Counted from the stretch's first letter, positions 36,164 to 45,320 are shown. The stretch: 64,000 nt of DNA from Verrucomicrobiia bacterium (GCA_036405135.1 DASWYF010000036.1:62001-126000); one strand, 5' to 3'. Program-made: numbers and translations. The notes: generated by a model not told the origin, from the sequence alone.

Positions 36164-36307
36164 TTAGTGATGCGAGTGACCGGAATCGTTATTCCCGCCT
36201 TCTTTCTCGCTGTCCGAGATGAAGCGGTGCACGCCGAACATATACGCGGTCACCAAGGCAAACGAAATCACCACGATCACAATGCATGTCAGACTGATCA
36301 TCAGCAT
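36164..36307 (-). CDS. Small membrane protein with His-rich tail (47 aa)
   Basis: A short frame starting at ATG 36307 encodes one transmembrane segment (ISLTCIVIVVISFALVTAYM), then FGVHRFISDSEKE, and ends NDSGHSHH before TAA at 36164. The hydrophobic segment, charged linker and non-random His tail argue that it is real, though no Shine-Dalgarno is obvious. It lies 151 nt downstream of the metal ABC permease gene on the same strand and just beyond the end of the convergent TIM-barrel gene. The His tail may bind Zn, Mn or Fe, which would fit the neighbouring transporter; this is inference. A second ATG at 36301 would give 45 residues. Confidence 0.6.
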   Translation of the reverse strand: MLMISLTCIVIVVISFALVTAYMFGVHRFISDSEKEGGNNDSGHSHH

Positions 36308-36458
36308 AATATAAGTTTTGTTATAAGGATTTTCCGCCGCCTGACAACCCTCTTTTTGCCACTTTAGAACCTTCCTTTTTCCAAGATGGACCTCGGGGGA
36401 CGAAGGAGTGTTTGCAGATCAGCCTCGGTCAACTCTGTCTTCACTGAGAACTTGGCAC

Positions 36459-37322
36459 TCACCTGCTCATTAGCTTTTTTCCCACTAACGCCACCAAATA
36501 AATTCCGCCCAACAAAACCACATCCGTCGGCCCCACCGGCAGATCCTTCACATACGCCAGCCAAAATCCGAGAAACGCCACCACGCCACCCAGGATGGAC
36601 GACGCCACCGCGAACTGCTTCATGTTCTTCGCGAACGGATGCACAATGAGTGGCGGCAACAACAGAAACGCGAACGTGATCAACGGCCCCACCGTTAGCA
36701 CCGCAATGGAGATCGTGAGCCCGATCAACAGATAGATCAGCACATCCCACAACAGCACATTCTTCTTCAGCGTGATCGCCATCTCACGATCAAACGACAC
36801 CAACAAAAACTCGCGCCGGAAGAGATGCAGCACAAGCACCACCACAGCCATCACCGTCCCTGTCAGCCACAGATCCCCATTGCTCACAGCGATGATCTGC
36901 CCCTTGAATAACTCCAGCCATCCCTTCTCCGCCGAAGGACATTTTGAAAGCAGCAACAAACTCACCGCCAGAGATACCACATAGAGCGCCCCAATCTGTC
37001 CCTCCATCGAGCCACGACCTTTCCGCTCCATAAATGCCAACCCAAAGATCGCCGCCAACGAGAAAATGATGGAACCTAAAATCGCCGAAATCTTCTCCTC
37101 CTCCCCATGAGCACTCCCGAAATGCCCGAACCACACATGCAAGGAAAGCGCCAACGCCACACCTGTCGAAGATATTTGCGGCAACGCCACCCCGAGGAAC
37201 ACCAGTCGCCGCAACACCAGAAAAACACCCACCAGCGGACACGCCAGCCCCACCATCAAGCTCACGTAAACCGAATTACGCAGCAGGAAATTTGGATCCA
37301 GTATTTCGCGTAAGGCTTCCAT
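36459..37322 (-). CDS. Metal ABC transporter permease (ABC-3 / ZnuB-like)
   Basis: A 287-aa integral membrane protein with about eight hydrophobic segments. It has the ABC-3 family features LVGVFLVLRRLVFLGVALPQ, ISSTGVALALSLHVWFG, the coupling region LVSFDREMAITLKKN, ISIAVLTVGPLITFAFLLLPP and a conserved C-terminal segment. This family imports Zn, Mn or Fe. It starts 4 nt after the ATPase gene stop. No metal-binding lipoprotein gene (ZnuA type) is adjacent, and no Fur/Zur box was identified by eye, so the metal is not known. Confidence 0.9.
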   Translation of the reverse strand: MEALREILDPNFLLRNSVYVSLMVGLACPLVGVFLVLRRLVFLGVALPQISSTGVALALSLHVWFGHFGSAHGEEEKISAILGSIIFSLAAIFGLAFMERKGRGSMEGQIGALYVVSLAVSLLLLSKCPSAEKGWLELFKGQIIAVSNGDLWLTGTVMAVVVLVLHLFRREFLLVSFDREMAITLKKNVLLWDVLIYLLIGLTISIAVLTVGPLITFAFLLLPPLIVHPFAKNMKQFAVASSILGGVVAFLGFWLAYVKDLPVGPTDVVLLGGIYLVALVGKKLMSR

Positions 37323-37326
37323 GGCT

Positions 37327-38040
37327 TCAATGGCTACCTGCCAGCAATCCCATCATCCGCTCCGCGCTCAGCAAATCGTTCACCGGTCCGAAGTGCGCCT
37401 TCCCCTCCGCCAACCACACCACCTGCTGCGCCAGTTCCCTCACCACCGGCAAATCATGATTCACCATCAAGATCGTCATCCCACTTTGGCTCAACTTGCG
37501 AAGCAGCTCCACGATCGCCCGGCTCGCCGCCGCATCCACCCCCGCCGTCGGCTCATCCAGCACTAAAAGGTCCGGGTTCGTCGCCAACGCCCGAGCGATC
37601 AAGATACGCTGCTTCTGCCCGCCCGAGAGATGCGAGAACCGCTCATCACAAAACCCCAGCGCATCCACTTCCTTCAAGCACTCGTTCACCCGCTCCTTCT
37701 CCTGCCTCGGCACACCCTTACCTGCCGCCACTCGCGCCGAGACACCCATCTCCGCCACCTCACGCCCAGAAAAAAGATAGATCGGGTCCAGCGAATCCCG
37801 CTGCGGCACATACCCGATCACCGGCACCTTGCCCGCTTGCGCCTCCCAAGTGAATTTCCCGCCCAAAGCCGGAATGATCCCGAGAATCGTCTTCAATAAA
37901 GTAGATTTCCCCGCCCCATTACTCCCCAGAAGCCCAGTGAAACTCCCCTTGTTCAGCACGAACGAAACATCTGCCACAACGACACTCCGCCCATAACCAG
38001 CCGAGAGCCGGTCTAAAGTGAGCAAAGCATTCGCAGACAT
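37327..38040 (-). CDS. Metal ABC transporter ATP-binding protein (ZnuC-like)
   Basis: A 237-aa ABC ATPase: Walker A LGSNGAGKSTLLKTIL, Q-loop in GYVPQRDSLDP, signature HLSGGQKQRILIARALA, Walker B LLVLDEPTAGVD and the H-loop in MVNHDLPVV. GYVPQR and TAGVD are usual in the Zn/Mn subfamily. The ATG at 38040 (MSANALLTLDRL) is chosen; a longer open frame to 38190 runs into repeat sequence. It is the first gene of the transporter pair and is followed by the permease with a 4-nt gap. Confidence 0.93.
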   Translation of the reverse strand: MSANALLTLDRLSAGYGRSVVVADVSFVLNKGSFTGLLGSNGAGKSTLLKTILGIIPALGGKFTWEAQAGKVPVIGYVPQRDSLDPIYLFSGREVAEMGVSARVAAGKGVPRQEKERVNECLKEVDALGFCDERFSHLSGGQKQRILIARALATNPDLLVLDEPTAGVDAAASRAIVELLRKLSQSGMTILMVNHDLPVVRELAQQVVWLAEGKAHFGPVNDLLSAERMMGLLAGSH

Positions 38041-38084
38041 GTCCGAGCAGTATGGGAATGAAAGCGTAAGCGTCCAACCAAAAG

Positions 38085-38287
38085 AAAAACCACCCCTCGT
38101 AATCGTTCTCGTCCTCGATTCAATCCCCATCAGCCGCCCTCGGCTGCAACCTGTAGTGGGACAGGTGCCTCGCCTGTCCAGCCTCCCCATTCAATCATTC
38201 GACATTGCTCATTCCTTCGTCATTCAAGCTTGGTCATTCATCATTCCGTCCCCCATCTGTGTGATCCGTGTTCCATCTGTGGCTAAA
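38085..38287. repeat. Composite of intergenic repeat modules
   Basis: The 254-nt gap upstream of the ABC ATPase gene is almost wholly repeat-like: CTCGTAATCGTTCTCGTCC (from 38097), a hairpin ACAGGTGCCTCGCCTGT (about 38161-38177), several (G)TCATTC words (38192-38246) as at 28767, 31241 and 48986, and the 31-nt module 38255-38285 shared with 31160-31190. No gene is visible. Confidence 0.7.
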
Positions 38288-38294
38288 TAATCCC

Positions 38295-39521
38295 CTATCC
38301 CTTTAGCAATCTCTTCAACTCCCCCGCCGGATCATCCACCAGCTTCGCCGTCACCGCGAACCGCTTCACCTTTCTCGTCGGCAGCTTGAACTTCAGATCA
38401 CGGAACACCCGCTCACACACCGTCATCAGCCCACGCGCACCCGTATTCTCCTCGGATGCTTTCAACGCCAGTCTGCGCAACCCGTCATCCTTAAACTCCA
38501 CCTCGATGCCATAGGCCGCAAACGCCCGTTCGTATTGATGGATGAGACTGCTCTCGCTCTTCCGCAACACATCGAAAAGATCATCGCTATCCAGCCCATG
38601 GCACGCCACACGCACCGGCAAGCGTCCGATGAACTCCGGCTCCAAACCATAATGAACCAAGTCCGATGTCGCCGCCTGCGTGTAGAGATCATCCACACTC
38701 ATCCGCGCCACTTTCGCCGGCTTCTCCGTCTGCATGAGGCGATGCTTGATAATCTGGTCCATCCCCGAAAAAGCTCCGCTCACGATGAACAGGATGTGCC
38801 GCGTATTGATCGTCTCTGCCTGCGGCACACCGCCACCACGCATCGCCTGCATGGCATTCTGAAGTTGCCCCGTCATGTCATTCGGCGACACCACCGGCAC
38901 ATCGCCATCCTCCATGAGCTTGAGCAGATTCGTCTGCACCCCGCGACCCGACACATCGCGTCCGCCGCTCTCGCCACGCGTCGCCAGCTTGTCCACCTCA
39001 TCCAGATAGATGATGCCATGCTCCGCCTTCTTCACATCACCACCCACACGACGCAGAAGGTCGCGCACCAGATCATCCACATCCCCGCCCACATAACCCG
39101 TCTCGGAAAACTTCGTCGCATCCGCCTTCACGAACGGCACACCGATCAACTCCGCTGCTGAGCGGATCAGATGCGTCTTGCCCACCCCCGTTGGCCCCAA
39201 GAGCAACACGTTCTGCTTCTGATAAAACGGCGCGACATTCCCCTCCAACGTCATCCGCACATGCTGGAAATGATCGCACAACGCCACGCTCAAAACCTTC
39301 TTCGCCTCCGTCTGCCCGATGACGAACCGGTTCAGATGCTTCGCGATCTCATTCGGCTTGAGATTGAAACTGAACTCCGCCTTCGGTGCCGCTGCCGTCT
39401 CTGCGACACCATGCTTCGCCACCACCTCATGCTTGGTGCCACGCTTCCCTCGCACCCGTTTCGGAATCCCCGCCGTGATCGGCCCCAAAGCCTCCTGCTG
39501 CCCTGACTGAATATTCGCCAT
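38295..39521 (-). CDS. ClpX-like AAA+ ATPase lacking ClpP-docking loop and zinc domain
   Basis: A 408-aa AAA+ protein whose core is closest to ClpX: Walker A GPTGVGKT (109-116), pore loop GYVG (142-145), Walker B IIYLDEVDK (169-177), sensor and box VII region EPEFIGRLPV (294-303), and the ClpX-type C-terminal small domain with ENTGARGLM. Three ClpX parts are missing. There is no N-terminal Cys4 zinc-binding domain (instead about 45 basic, flexible residues). There is no RKH loop. The segment after IIKHRL reads MQTEKPAKVARMS, with no IGF-type tripeptide for docking ClpP. It is probably an unfoldase or remodeller that works without ClpP. The start at 39521 (AGGA 7 nt upstream) is preferred to ATGs at 39539 and 39542. 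Confidence 0.88.
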   Translation of the reverse strand: MANIQSGQQEALGPITAGIPKRVRGKRGTKHEVVAKHGVAETAAAPKAEFSFNLKPNEIAKHLNRFVIGQTEAKKVLSVALCDHFQHVRMTLEGNVAPFYQKQNVLLLGPTGVGKTHLIRSAAELIGVPFVKADATKFSETGYVGGDVDDLVRDLLRRVGGDVKKAEHGIIYLDEVDKLATRGESGGRDVSGRGVQTNLLKLMEDGDVPVVSPNDMTGQLQNAMQAMRGGGVPQAETINTRHILFIVSGAFSGMDQIIKHRLMQTEKPAKVARMSVDDLYTQAATSDLVHYGLEPEFIGRLPVRVACHGLDSDDLFDVLRKSESSLIHQYERAFAAYGIEVEFKDDGLRRLALKASEENTGARGLMTVCERVFRDLKFKLPTRKVKRFAVTAKLVDDPAGELKRLLKG

Positions 39522-39633
39522 AAAATTTTCCTGATCCATCATCTCGTCGTCCACGAATGCTAGATTACGTCCGATTACATTACCCGCAAATATTTCACCA
39601 ACCCTTCCCATCGTCCTCGATTCCCAGACAAAC

Positions 39634-39668
39634 AAAAAAGGACGGCCCTCAATGGACCGCCCTTTTCT
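39634..39668 (-). terminator. Rho-independent terminator after the DUF1080 gene
   Basis: AAAAGGACGG pairs with CCGCCCTTTT (one mismatch) around a loop with CCCTCAATGGA. It has A and T runs on both sides, so it could act in both directions. It lies 20 nt beyond the stop of the DUF1080 gene and before the ClpX-like gene, ending the ECF sigma/FecR unit. Confidence 0.75.
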
Positions 39669-39686
39669 TAAACTCTTATCCCCCGC

Positions 39687-40559
39687 TTACGGCTTGTCAT
39701 ACTCCCCGATCGAACGGATCCAGATGTTCCGGAAGCGCATCGGGTTGTTATGATCCTGTAACTGGATGAACATCTCCGGCGCATGCGCCTTGTCATAGGT
39801 GCCGTTTCGTTTATGCGGCGTGTTCCCTTGATATTCCTTGCGATGATGCAGCACCACACCGTTATGGATCACCGTCACCGCCGCCTTCTTCTCGATCTTC
39901 CCGTCCTTGTCCCAGCGCGGCGATTCGAAAATGATGTCGTAGCTCTGCCACTCGCCTGGCGGCTTGCTCGCATTCACCAACGGGGGAGTCTGCCCATAAA
40001 GCGCGCCCGCCTGGCCATCCGGATACGTGGGGTTGTTGTAAGAATCCAACACCTGTATCTCGTACACACCATTCATCAATATCCCGCTGTTACCTCGGCC
40101 CTGGCTGTTGCCCTCCACCTTGGATGGCGTGGCGAACTCGATGTGCAATTGAAAATCCGCGAACTTCTCCTTCGTCTGGATGCTGCCGGACTTCGGCGCC
40201 ACCTCCATGTAACCGTTTTCCACCTTCCACTTCGCCTCGCCACCATTGCCCGCCTGCCATTGCGACAGGTTCTTGCCGTCAAACAGCACCTTCGCATCCG
40301 TCGGTGCCGGAGCCAGATGGCTGAATGTCGCACCCGGCGTCACCACGCGCGGTTGCGCGCGCTCACCATCATGCACATGCCATTTTGTTCCCGGGATGAT
40401 CGGCGTATCCTGATAACCGATGGGTGCTGCCGGCTTGGCCGGTACTGCAGGTTTCGTCACTTCCGCCGGTTTCACGGCATTGACCGGCTTCGCCGGTTTC
40501 GTTGCGCACGCGGTCATCGCTGCCGCCACTGCCAGGAGCAGAACAGATTTCTTCAACAT
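39687..40559 (-). CDS. DUF1080 (3-keto-disaccharide hydrolase-type) lipoprotein
   Basis: A 290-aa lipoprotein: leader MLKKSVLLLAVAAAMTAC with lipobox MTAC, a low-complexity Lys/Pro/Ala/Val tether (about 20-46), and a DUF1080 concanavalin-like domain with LFDGKNLSQWQAGNGGEAKW, NSGILMNGVYEIQVLDSY, GQAGALYGQTPPLVNASKPP, EWQSYDIIFESPRWD and RFRNIWIRSI. The family includes 3-keto-glycoside hydrolases that act on extracellular oligosaccharides. It is the last gene before a terminator and follows the propeller gene by 82 nt. Confidence 0.9.
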   Translation of the reverse strand: MLKKSVLLLAVAAAMTACATKPAKPVNAVKPAEVTKPAVPAKPAAPIGYQDTPIIPGTKWHVHDGERAQPRVVTPGATFSHLAPAPTDAKVLFDGKNLSQWQAGNGGEAKWKVENGYMEVAPKSGSIQTKEKFADFQLHIEFATPSKVEGNSQGRGNSGILMNGVYEIQVLDSYNNPTYPDGQAGALYGQTPPLVNASKPPGEWQSYDIIFESPRWDKDGKIEKKAAVTVIHNGVVLHHRKEYQGNTPHKRNGTYDKAHAPEMFIQLQDHNNPMRFRNIWIRSIGEYDKP

Positions 40560-40641
40560 ACGTTTCGTCGTTAGTTAAAACAATTTGGGTGAGCGATTGT
40601 TTACTCCGTTCTCAGACGGCGCGCACGCAAAATCAATTCGG

Positions 40642-43005
40642 TCATTTCTCCGCCAGCTTGCCCGCCGTCGCGTAGATCTCCTGCGCCACGCTGGAGCCAT
40701 CCGCGCCATCAAGGTTGAATTTCAGCTTGATCTGGTCCGCCGGCTTCATGTCCTTGATGGCCAGCACTACCGTTCTACCATCTGCTTGCAGCTTCGCGCC
40801 CGTGACCTCCAGCTTGTCATGCTTGCTCTGCTCAGGATTACTGACCGAAACCTCCGGCGAACCATACCCCCCCGTCCAGCGGTAGTTCCACCGCTCTACA
40901 TTATAATTCTCCGCATCATTCGCAGACTTAGCATCCAAGGGCAGCGTGAACGTCACCGCGAGTCCTTCCGTCGTCACCTTGAACGCCACCGGCAACTGCA
41001 CTGCCTTCCCCGTATAACGCACGCGATAAAACCCGCCATCCCGCGTCGCACTGCTCTGCCACCCCTTGAGGCCGCACAGGTAGAGCTGCCCATCCTTCGG
41101 ATTGATGCGACCGCGCATGATGCCGCTGTTGAATTTCAACGGCAGTTGCACCATGGCCGCCTGCTTCGTCGTGTCCACATCGTTCAGCATCACTTCGAAG
41201 AGCGTGCACTTGCCATAGCTCATGAAGAGCAGTTTGTCCTTCAGAGGGCCGAACTTGTTTCCCGTCACCCACACCTGCCCGCCACTGGAATTATCCATGT
41301 TCATCGGCAACCACGCCACCGGATGATCATATCCTTCTGCCATCGGGGCGACCTTATCCCAAGCCTTGAAGCCCAAATCCTTTCGCACCTGCGGAATGCT
41401 CGGGTTCGCAATGAAGTTCGTTCCGTTACGTGTGAACTTCATTTCCTTCTGCGCCGCTGGCACCATGCCGTAAAATCCATCCTGCTTGATCCAGTTCAAT
41501 TTGCTCGAGGGCATCCAGTGCCCCTGATTGTCGCTCACAGTGATCTCGTTGCGCGGTCCCACCGTCATGCCGTTCGGCGCGCGTAATCCCGTCGCGATGA
41601 CCTCCAGCTTCGAGCCATCCTTCGAGACGCGGATCATGCAGCCCTGATGCGGCGATACCACCTCCGGTTCCCAGGGCGAACCTTTCGCGAAATAAAAATT
41701 CCGCTTCGAATCCGTATGCAGATCCAGGCAATACTCGTGGTAATTCGCCGTCACCACCGTGTCGTTGTTGAAGTTCTCATAAAAGTCCGCTTCGCCATCC
41801 TTGTTCAGATCGCGCAGACGCGTGATCTGGTCGCGGCCCAGCACGTACACCTGATCCTTCACGATCTTCAATCCCAACGGTTGGAACAATCCCGTGGCAT
41901 AACGCTTCCATGTCAACTCCTCCATGTTGCCAGTGATGCCGGAGACCACCCACACATCTCCGTGGAATGTGCCGATCGCTGCGCGGCCATCGGAGAAGAA
42001 ATCGAACCCACCGAAGAAATTCCTCACGTTGTAAGGATTCGTCGATGGCTCCGTGATCGTATCCACCACATACGCACCTTTGTCGTCTCCTTTTACGCCC
42101 TTGGTCTTGACCGTCTCCGTCCATGTGGCTGCTCCGCCTTTGATCAGATTGGGGATGTCAAAGCGCGTGGGCGGCAGCTTCGGTAACACCTCTGTATTTT
42201 TGTTGTCCTCCAGCTTTATCGTAGCGATCGCGATCCGCATCGGGCGATTCCCCGTCACCTTGCCCACCTTTAAGGCGACCAATCCATTCGTAGTACTCCA
42301 TTCCACCCCCACCGCTCCGTCCGCCGTCAGCAGATGCTTCCGTTTCGTCTTTTCATCCGTCACGATCAAAGTCGTCCCCTTACGTTCCACCTTGGGATTT
42401 TCCACCGCCAGCAGATTGATGATCAGATTCCTCGCTGTCCTCGTAAACTGCAACGTCCGCGTGAAGATGTCGTAACCCTCTGATTGCGCGTAACCTGGCA
42501 ATTCCAGCACTTCCATGTTTCCCACCGAATACTTGAATACCACCTCCCGCCCGTTCACATACATTCCTTTATAGTGCGCCCAGCTCTTGGGCAGCGGACC
42601 TTGCTGATTGGTGCGGGGATCACCGAATGTGCCTTTGCCATCCCACACTCCCGGCAAGGGTTTCATGGCAAACACCGCTTCCCCCTTCACCTGCGGCGGT
42701 GGCGGCCAGGCGATCTGCGTGAGCGTGTTGCCGAACTCCAGAAAATCACCCTTCCACGCCAGTGAAACGCGCATCAGATCCATGTCGTAGCACATGAACG
42801 CATCGCGCTTCTCGCCCAGCGTCACCACCATGCCCCGCATCGCGATGGCATCGCCGCCACTCGATTTAGGTCCGCGCACCGTCCCAGAAAAGACCGGTCC
42901 GCGCACCTGATCATTGGTATTCGTTTGGGCGTGAAGAGAAGCAGCCTGAAAAACTGAAAGGCAAATTCCGACGACAGCAAAACAGCGGCGTAGCGATATG
43001 TGCAT
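40642..43005 (-). CDS. Large secreted protein with beta-propeller (sorbosone dehydrogenase-like) region
   Basis: A 787-aa exported protein (signal peptide with MHISLRRCFAVVGICL). Residues about 35-300 form an N-terminal domain, with GMVVTLGEKRDAFMCYD and WPPPPQVKGE, typical of large verrucomicrobial proteins (possibly DUF6797; recalled, not searched). Residues about 320-650 resemble the six-bladed propeller of sorbosone/glucose dehydrogenases (FQPLGLKIVKDQVYVLGRD, APNGMTVGPRNEITVSDNQG). A Ca-binding-like loop DLNKDGEADF is present. A C-terminal beta domain follows. It may oxidise sugars in the periplasm or only bind ligands. It sits between FecR-LamG and DUF1080 on the same strand. Confidence 0.82.
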   Translation of the reverse strand: MHISLRRCFAVVGICLSVFQAASLHAQTNTNDQVRGPVFSGTVRGPKSSGGDAIAMRGMVVTLGEKRDAFMCYDMDLMRVSLAWKGDFLEFGNTLTQIAWPPPPQVKGEAVFAMKPLPGVWDGKGTFGDPRTNQQGPLPKSWAHYKGMYVNGREVVFKYSVGNMEVLELPGYAQSEGYDIFTRTLQFTRTARNLIINLLAVENPKVERKGTTLIVTDEKTKRKHLLTADGAVGVEWSTTNGLVALKVGKVTGNRPMRIAIATIKLEDNKNTEVLPKLPPTRFDIPNLIKGGAATWTETVKTKGVKGDDKGAYVVDTITEPSTNPYNVRNFFGGFDFFSDGRAAIGTFHGDVWVVSGITGNMEELTWKRYATGLFQPLGLKIVKDQVYVLGRDQITRLRDLNKDGEADFYENFNNDTVVTANYHEYCLDLHTDSKRNFYFAKGSPWEPEVVSPHQGCMIRVSKDGSKLEVIATGLRAPNGMTVGPRNEITVSDNQGHWMPSSKLNWIKQDGFYGMVPAAQKEMKFTRNGTNFIANPSIPQVRKDLGFKAWDKVAPMAEGYDHPVAWLPMNMDNSSGGQVWVTGNKFGPLKDKLLFMSYGKCTLFEVMLNDVDTTKQAAMVQLPLKFNSGIMRGRINPKDGQLYLCGLKGWQSSATRDGGFYRVRYTGKAVQLPVAFKVTTEGLAVTFTLPLDAKSANDAENYNVERWNYRWTGGYGSPEVSVSNPEQSKHDKLEVTGAKLQADGRTVVLAIKDMKPADQIKLKFNLDGADGSSVAQEIYATAGKLAEK

Positions 43006-43143
43006 ATAGAGTGACGCCCCCTTTCATCCACGAAGCCCCTCTTTCCTACAAGCTGATTTCTTTCGTTAAATCGTCAAAACCGTTAAATAGTTAAACCAAT
43101 GCACCCTTTCACGATTCAACGCTTTTAACAAATCACCGCTTCT

Positions 43144-44787
43144 TTACTTCTTCACCACCTGCACTGCCTGCTTGTTTCCGGCCCGGTAAAGCTCCTGCAC
43201 CTCATCTGCCGTCAGAGCGCGGTCAAACATCGCGAACTCGTCCATGCGCCCGTTCCAGTTACGGAAATTTGCTCCGGAGCCGTAACCCACCGTGTTCCAG
43301 TTCGCGATCTCCATGTCCCCGATCTTCAAGGGCGATTTCACACCCGCCGACATCTCGTTCACCTGCACGCCATCCACGTAGAAGCGCACCTTCTTTTTCT
43401 CGCCATCAAACACTGAAGTGATCTGTGTCCATTGCCCGAACCGTTCCCGAGTGAAGATCACCGGGCTGCGATACGTCTGCTCATCGGTGCCCTTGATGCA
43501 CAAGATCACCTTGCCGTCCTGATGGATTTGCCAATGCACTCTTCCGTCATCGAACCCGTCACCCATCATCAGCGAATTGTAGGAACGCTTCAGCCCGTCC
43601 ACGCGGATCCACGCGTGCAAGGTCAGTGACTTGAACTCACCGGGAATGCGCGCACGCACGCGATCGCCAAGCGCCTTGAATTCCAAGGCGCGCTTCATCG
43701 GCCAACGTCCTTCCGTCCAGCGTGCGCCGATCACGGCGCCGTCTGATTCATGCGGTCCAGTGCTGCTCACATTGCGCAAGGTCCGTTCCTGCTCGGACGG
43801 CGGTTGAAAATCATAATACACCAGCAATCCCGGCCATGAGCGCCAGCGCTGGCTCGTCTGCTTCCACTCGGCGAACTGCCGCGTCTGCACGATCGCCTCC
43901 TTGGAATCCAGCTCACCGGGGGTCGCAAATGCCATAGGGTTCACCGGAATCGGTTCGATGCTGCCCAAGGTGTTCACCGCTACTGCTTCGCCTTTGATCA
44001 TGTCGCGCGCTACAGACATCCCTTTGGGAGTCACTTGCACATGGCCTTCGAAGACGTGTGCCTCCGTGCGTTCTGAGGTTACATCCACGCCAAACGCCGT
44101 GCCGATATCCACGACTTTCAGATTCGGCGTCTGCACGGTGAAGCCGCGTGCCTGCGATGGCACATGCGCGCTCAAACGACCCTGATGACAATTCACTTCC
44201 GTGACCGAGATCAGATCGATCTCTGCCGGGCCTTCCACCACCACGCGTGCGCCGGAGTAAAATTCCAGTTCCGCGAACCCTTGTTTCAACTTCAGCCTGC
44301 CGGGTTCCAGCGGAGCTCCGACCGTGAACACCACATCTCCCGTCTCCCACTCCACATCGATGGCGCGGGATAACACCGCGATGCCGGTGGGCGCGATCTC
44401 TTCCACGTAATCCGGTTCGTCCGGCAACTCTGCGGTCGTGACCTTGGGAGCGAAAACACCACTCATCCAAAGCGCTGCGACGATCAAAGCCACCATCGCA
44501 AAACCTGCCAAAGCCCGGTGCCAGCCGGTCCATAGAGCGAACCAGCCCGTTGACGTTTCTTCTTGGGATGCCTTTTCCGCAGGAGTGACTGACGCCGTTG
44601 CGAGTTTGCGGCCCCATTCCTCTTCACCGAAGCGGCGCACTAATGCATTGAAGCGCGCATGTTCCCAGAAGATCTGGCGCGCTTGCGGCGATGAGAGCAG
44701 CATGCGCTCCAGCTCGGATTTCTCTTCCGGCGTTATCGCGCCATCCACGAAGCGGTCTAAAAGTTTTTCGAGGCGTTGCTTGTCCAT
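43144..44787 (-). CDS. FecR-type anti-sigma regulator fused to a LamG domain
   Basis: A 547-aa bitopic protein: a cytoplasmic anti-sigma-like N-terminus (EKLLDRFVDGAITPEEKSEL), one membrane segment (91-113), a periplasmic FecR domain (about 150-290, with YSGARVVVEGPAEIDL and VVDIGTAFGVDV), and a LamG/concanavalin-like domain (about 320-540) with LHAWIRVDGL, WTQITSVFDGEKKKVRFYVDG and NWNGRMDEFAMFDRAL. It starts 4 nt after the ECF sigma gene stop, so the pair is a sigma/anti-sigma switch. The LamG part is a plausible sensor of an extracytoplasmic glycan. Such fusions occur in planctomycetes and verrucomicrobia; the ligand is not known. Confidence 0.9.
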   Translation of the reverse strand: MDKQRLEKLLDRFVDGAITPEEKSELERMLLSSPQARQIFWEHARFNALVRRFGEEEWGRKLATASVTPAEKASQEETSTGWFALWTGWHRALAGFAMVALIVAALWMSGVFAPKVTTAELPDEPDYVEEIAPTGIAVLSRAIDVEWETGDVVFTVGAPLEPGRLKLKQGFAELEFYSGARVVVEGPAEIDLISVTEVNCHQGRLSAHVPSQARGFTVQTPNLKVVDIGTAFGVDVTSERTEAHVFEGHVQVTPKGMSVARDMIKGEAVAVNTLGSIEPIPVNPMAFATPGELDSKEAIVQTRQFAEWKQTSQRWRSWPGLLVYYDFQPPSEQERTLRNVSSTGPHESDGAVIGARWTEGRWPMKRALEFKALGDRVRARIPGEFKSLTLHAWIRVDGLKRSYNSLMMGDGFDDGRVHWQIHQDGKVILCIKGTDEQTYRSPVIFTRERFGQWTQITSVFDGEKKKVRFYVDGVQVNEMSAGVKSPLKIGDMEIANWNTVGYGSGANFRNWNGRMDEFAMFDRALTADEVQELYRAGNKQAVQVVKK

Positions 44788-44791
44788 ACGA

Positions 44792-45316
44792 TCACCCTGC
44801 TTTCGCCACTTTCCGGCTCACACATTCCCGCAACACCACCCGGGCGCGGGATAAAGCCACATACACCGCCTCGGCCGACCAGCCCATGATCTGCGCGATC
44901 TCCGCGGGCTTATGCGCCTGTTGATAGCGCAGCTCGACCGCACGACGTGCCTGTGGTGCGAGTTGCTCCAGGCATTCCGAAAGATGTTTCAAGCGATCTT
45001 CGCCTTCCTCCGGCTCCGGCTGACACGCGCAGAGGGATTCCAATACCTCATCCGAAAGGGCGGTCGGCGCGTTTGGGTTCTGCCGTGTGGCTTCCAACAC
45101 CTTGAACCGGGCGATGGCACAGACCCAGCCCATGAAATTGCTGCCCGGCTGGAAATCCGCCGCCTTTTTCGTCACCGTGAGGAAAGTTTCCTGCAAAACA
45201 TCATCCACCCGCCCGAAATCGGGCATGAGTGAGAGGATGAAACCGCGCAAAGCGGGCGAATGCTGCACAAACAGCATCTGCACCTGCGCCACCTGTTCTG
45301 GACCGGTTTTGGCCAT
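44792..45316 (-). CDS. ECF RNA polymerase sigma factor (Rhodopirellula/Verrucomicrobium type)
   Basis: A 174-aa sigma factor with region 2 (ALRGFILSLMPDFGRVDDVL, QETFLTVTKKAADF, NFMGWVCAIARFKVLE) and region 4 (LAPQARRAVELRYQQ, KPAEIAQIMGWSAEAVYVAL). The pattern fits the family defined from Rhodopirellula and Verrucomicrobium that is encoded next to FecR-like genes. The ATG at 45316 has no Shine-Dalgarno; instead a perfect inverted repeat lies 5 nt upstream. It probably directs transcription of its own operon and of other genes; no target promoter was identified by eye. Confidence 0.93.
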   Translation of the reverse strand: MAKTGPEQVAQVQMLFVQHSPALRGFILSLMPDFGRVDDVLQETFLTVTKKAADFQPGSNFMGWVCAIARFKVLEATRQNPNAPTALSDEVLESLCACQPEPEEGEDRLKHLSECLEQLAPQARRAVELRYQQAHKPAEIAQIMGWSAEAVYVALSRARVVLRECVSRKVAKAG

Positions 45317-45320
45317 GGAT

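Noticed and set aside
40585-41586. A 333-codon plus-strand frame opposite the propeller protein gene
   Set aside because: Arg/His-rich antisense product without family similarity, typical of a reverse-strand shadow.
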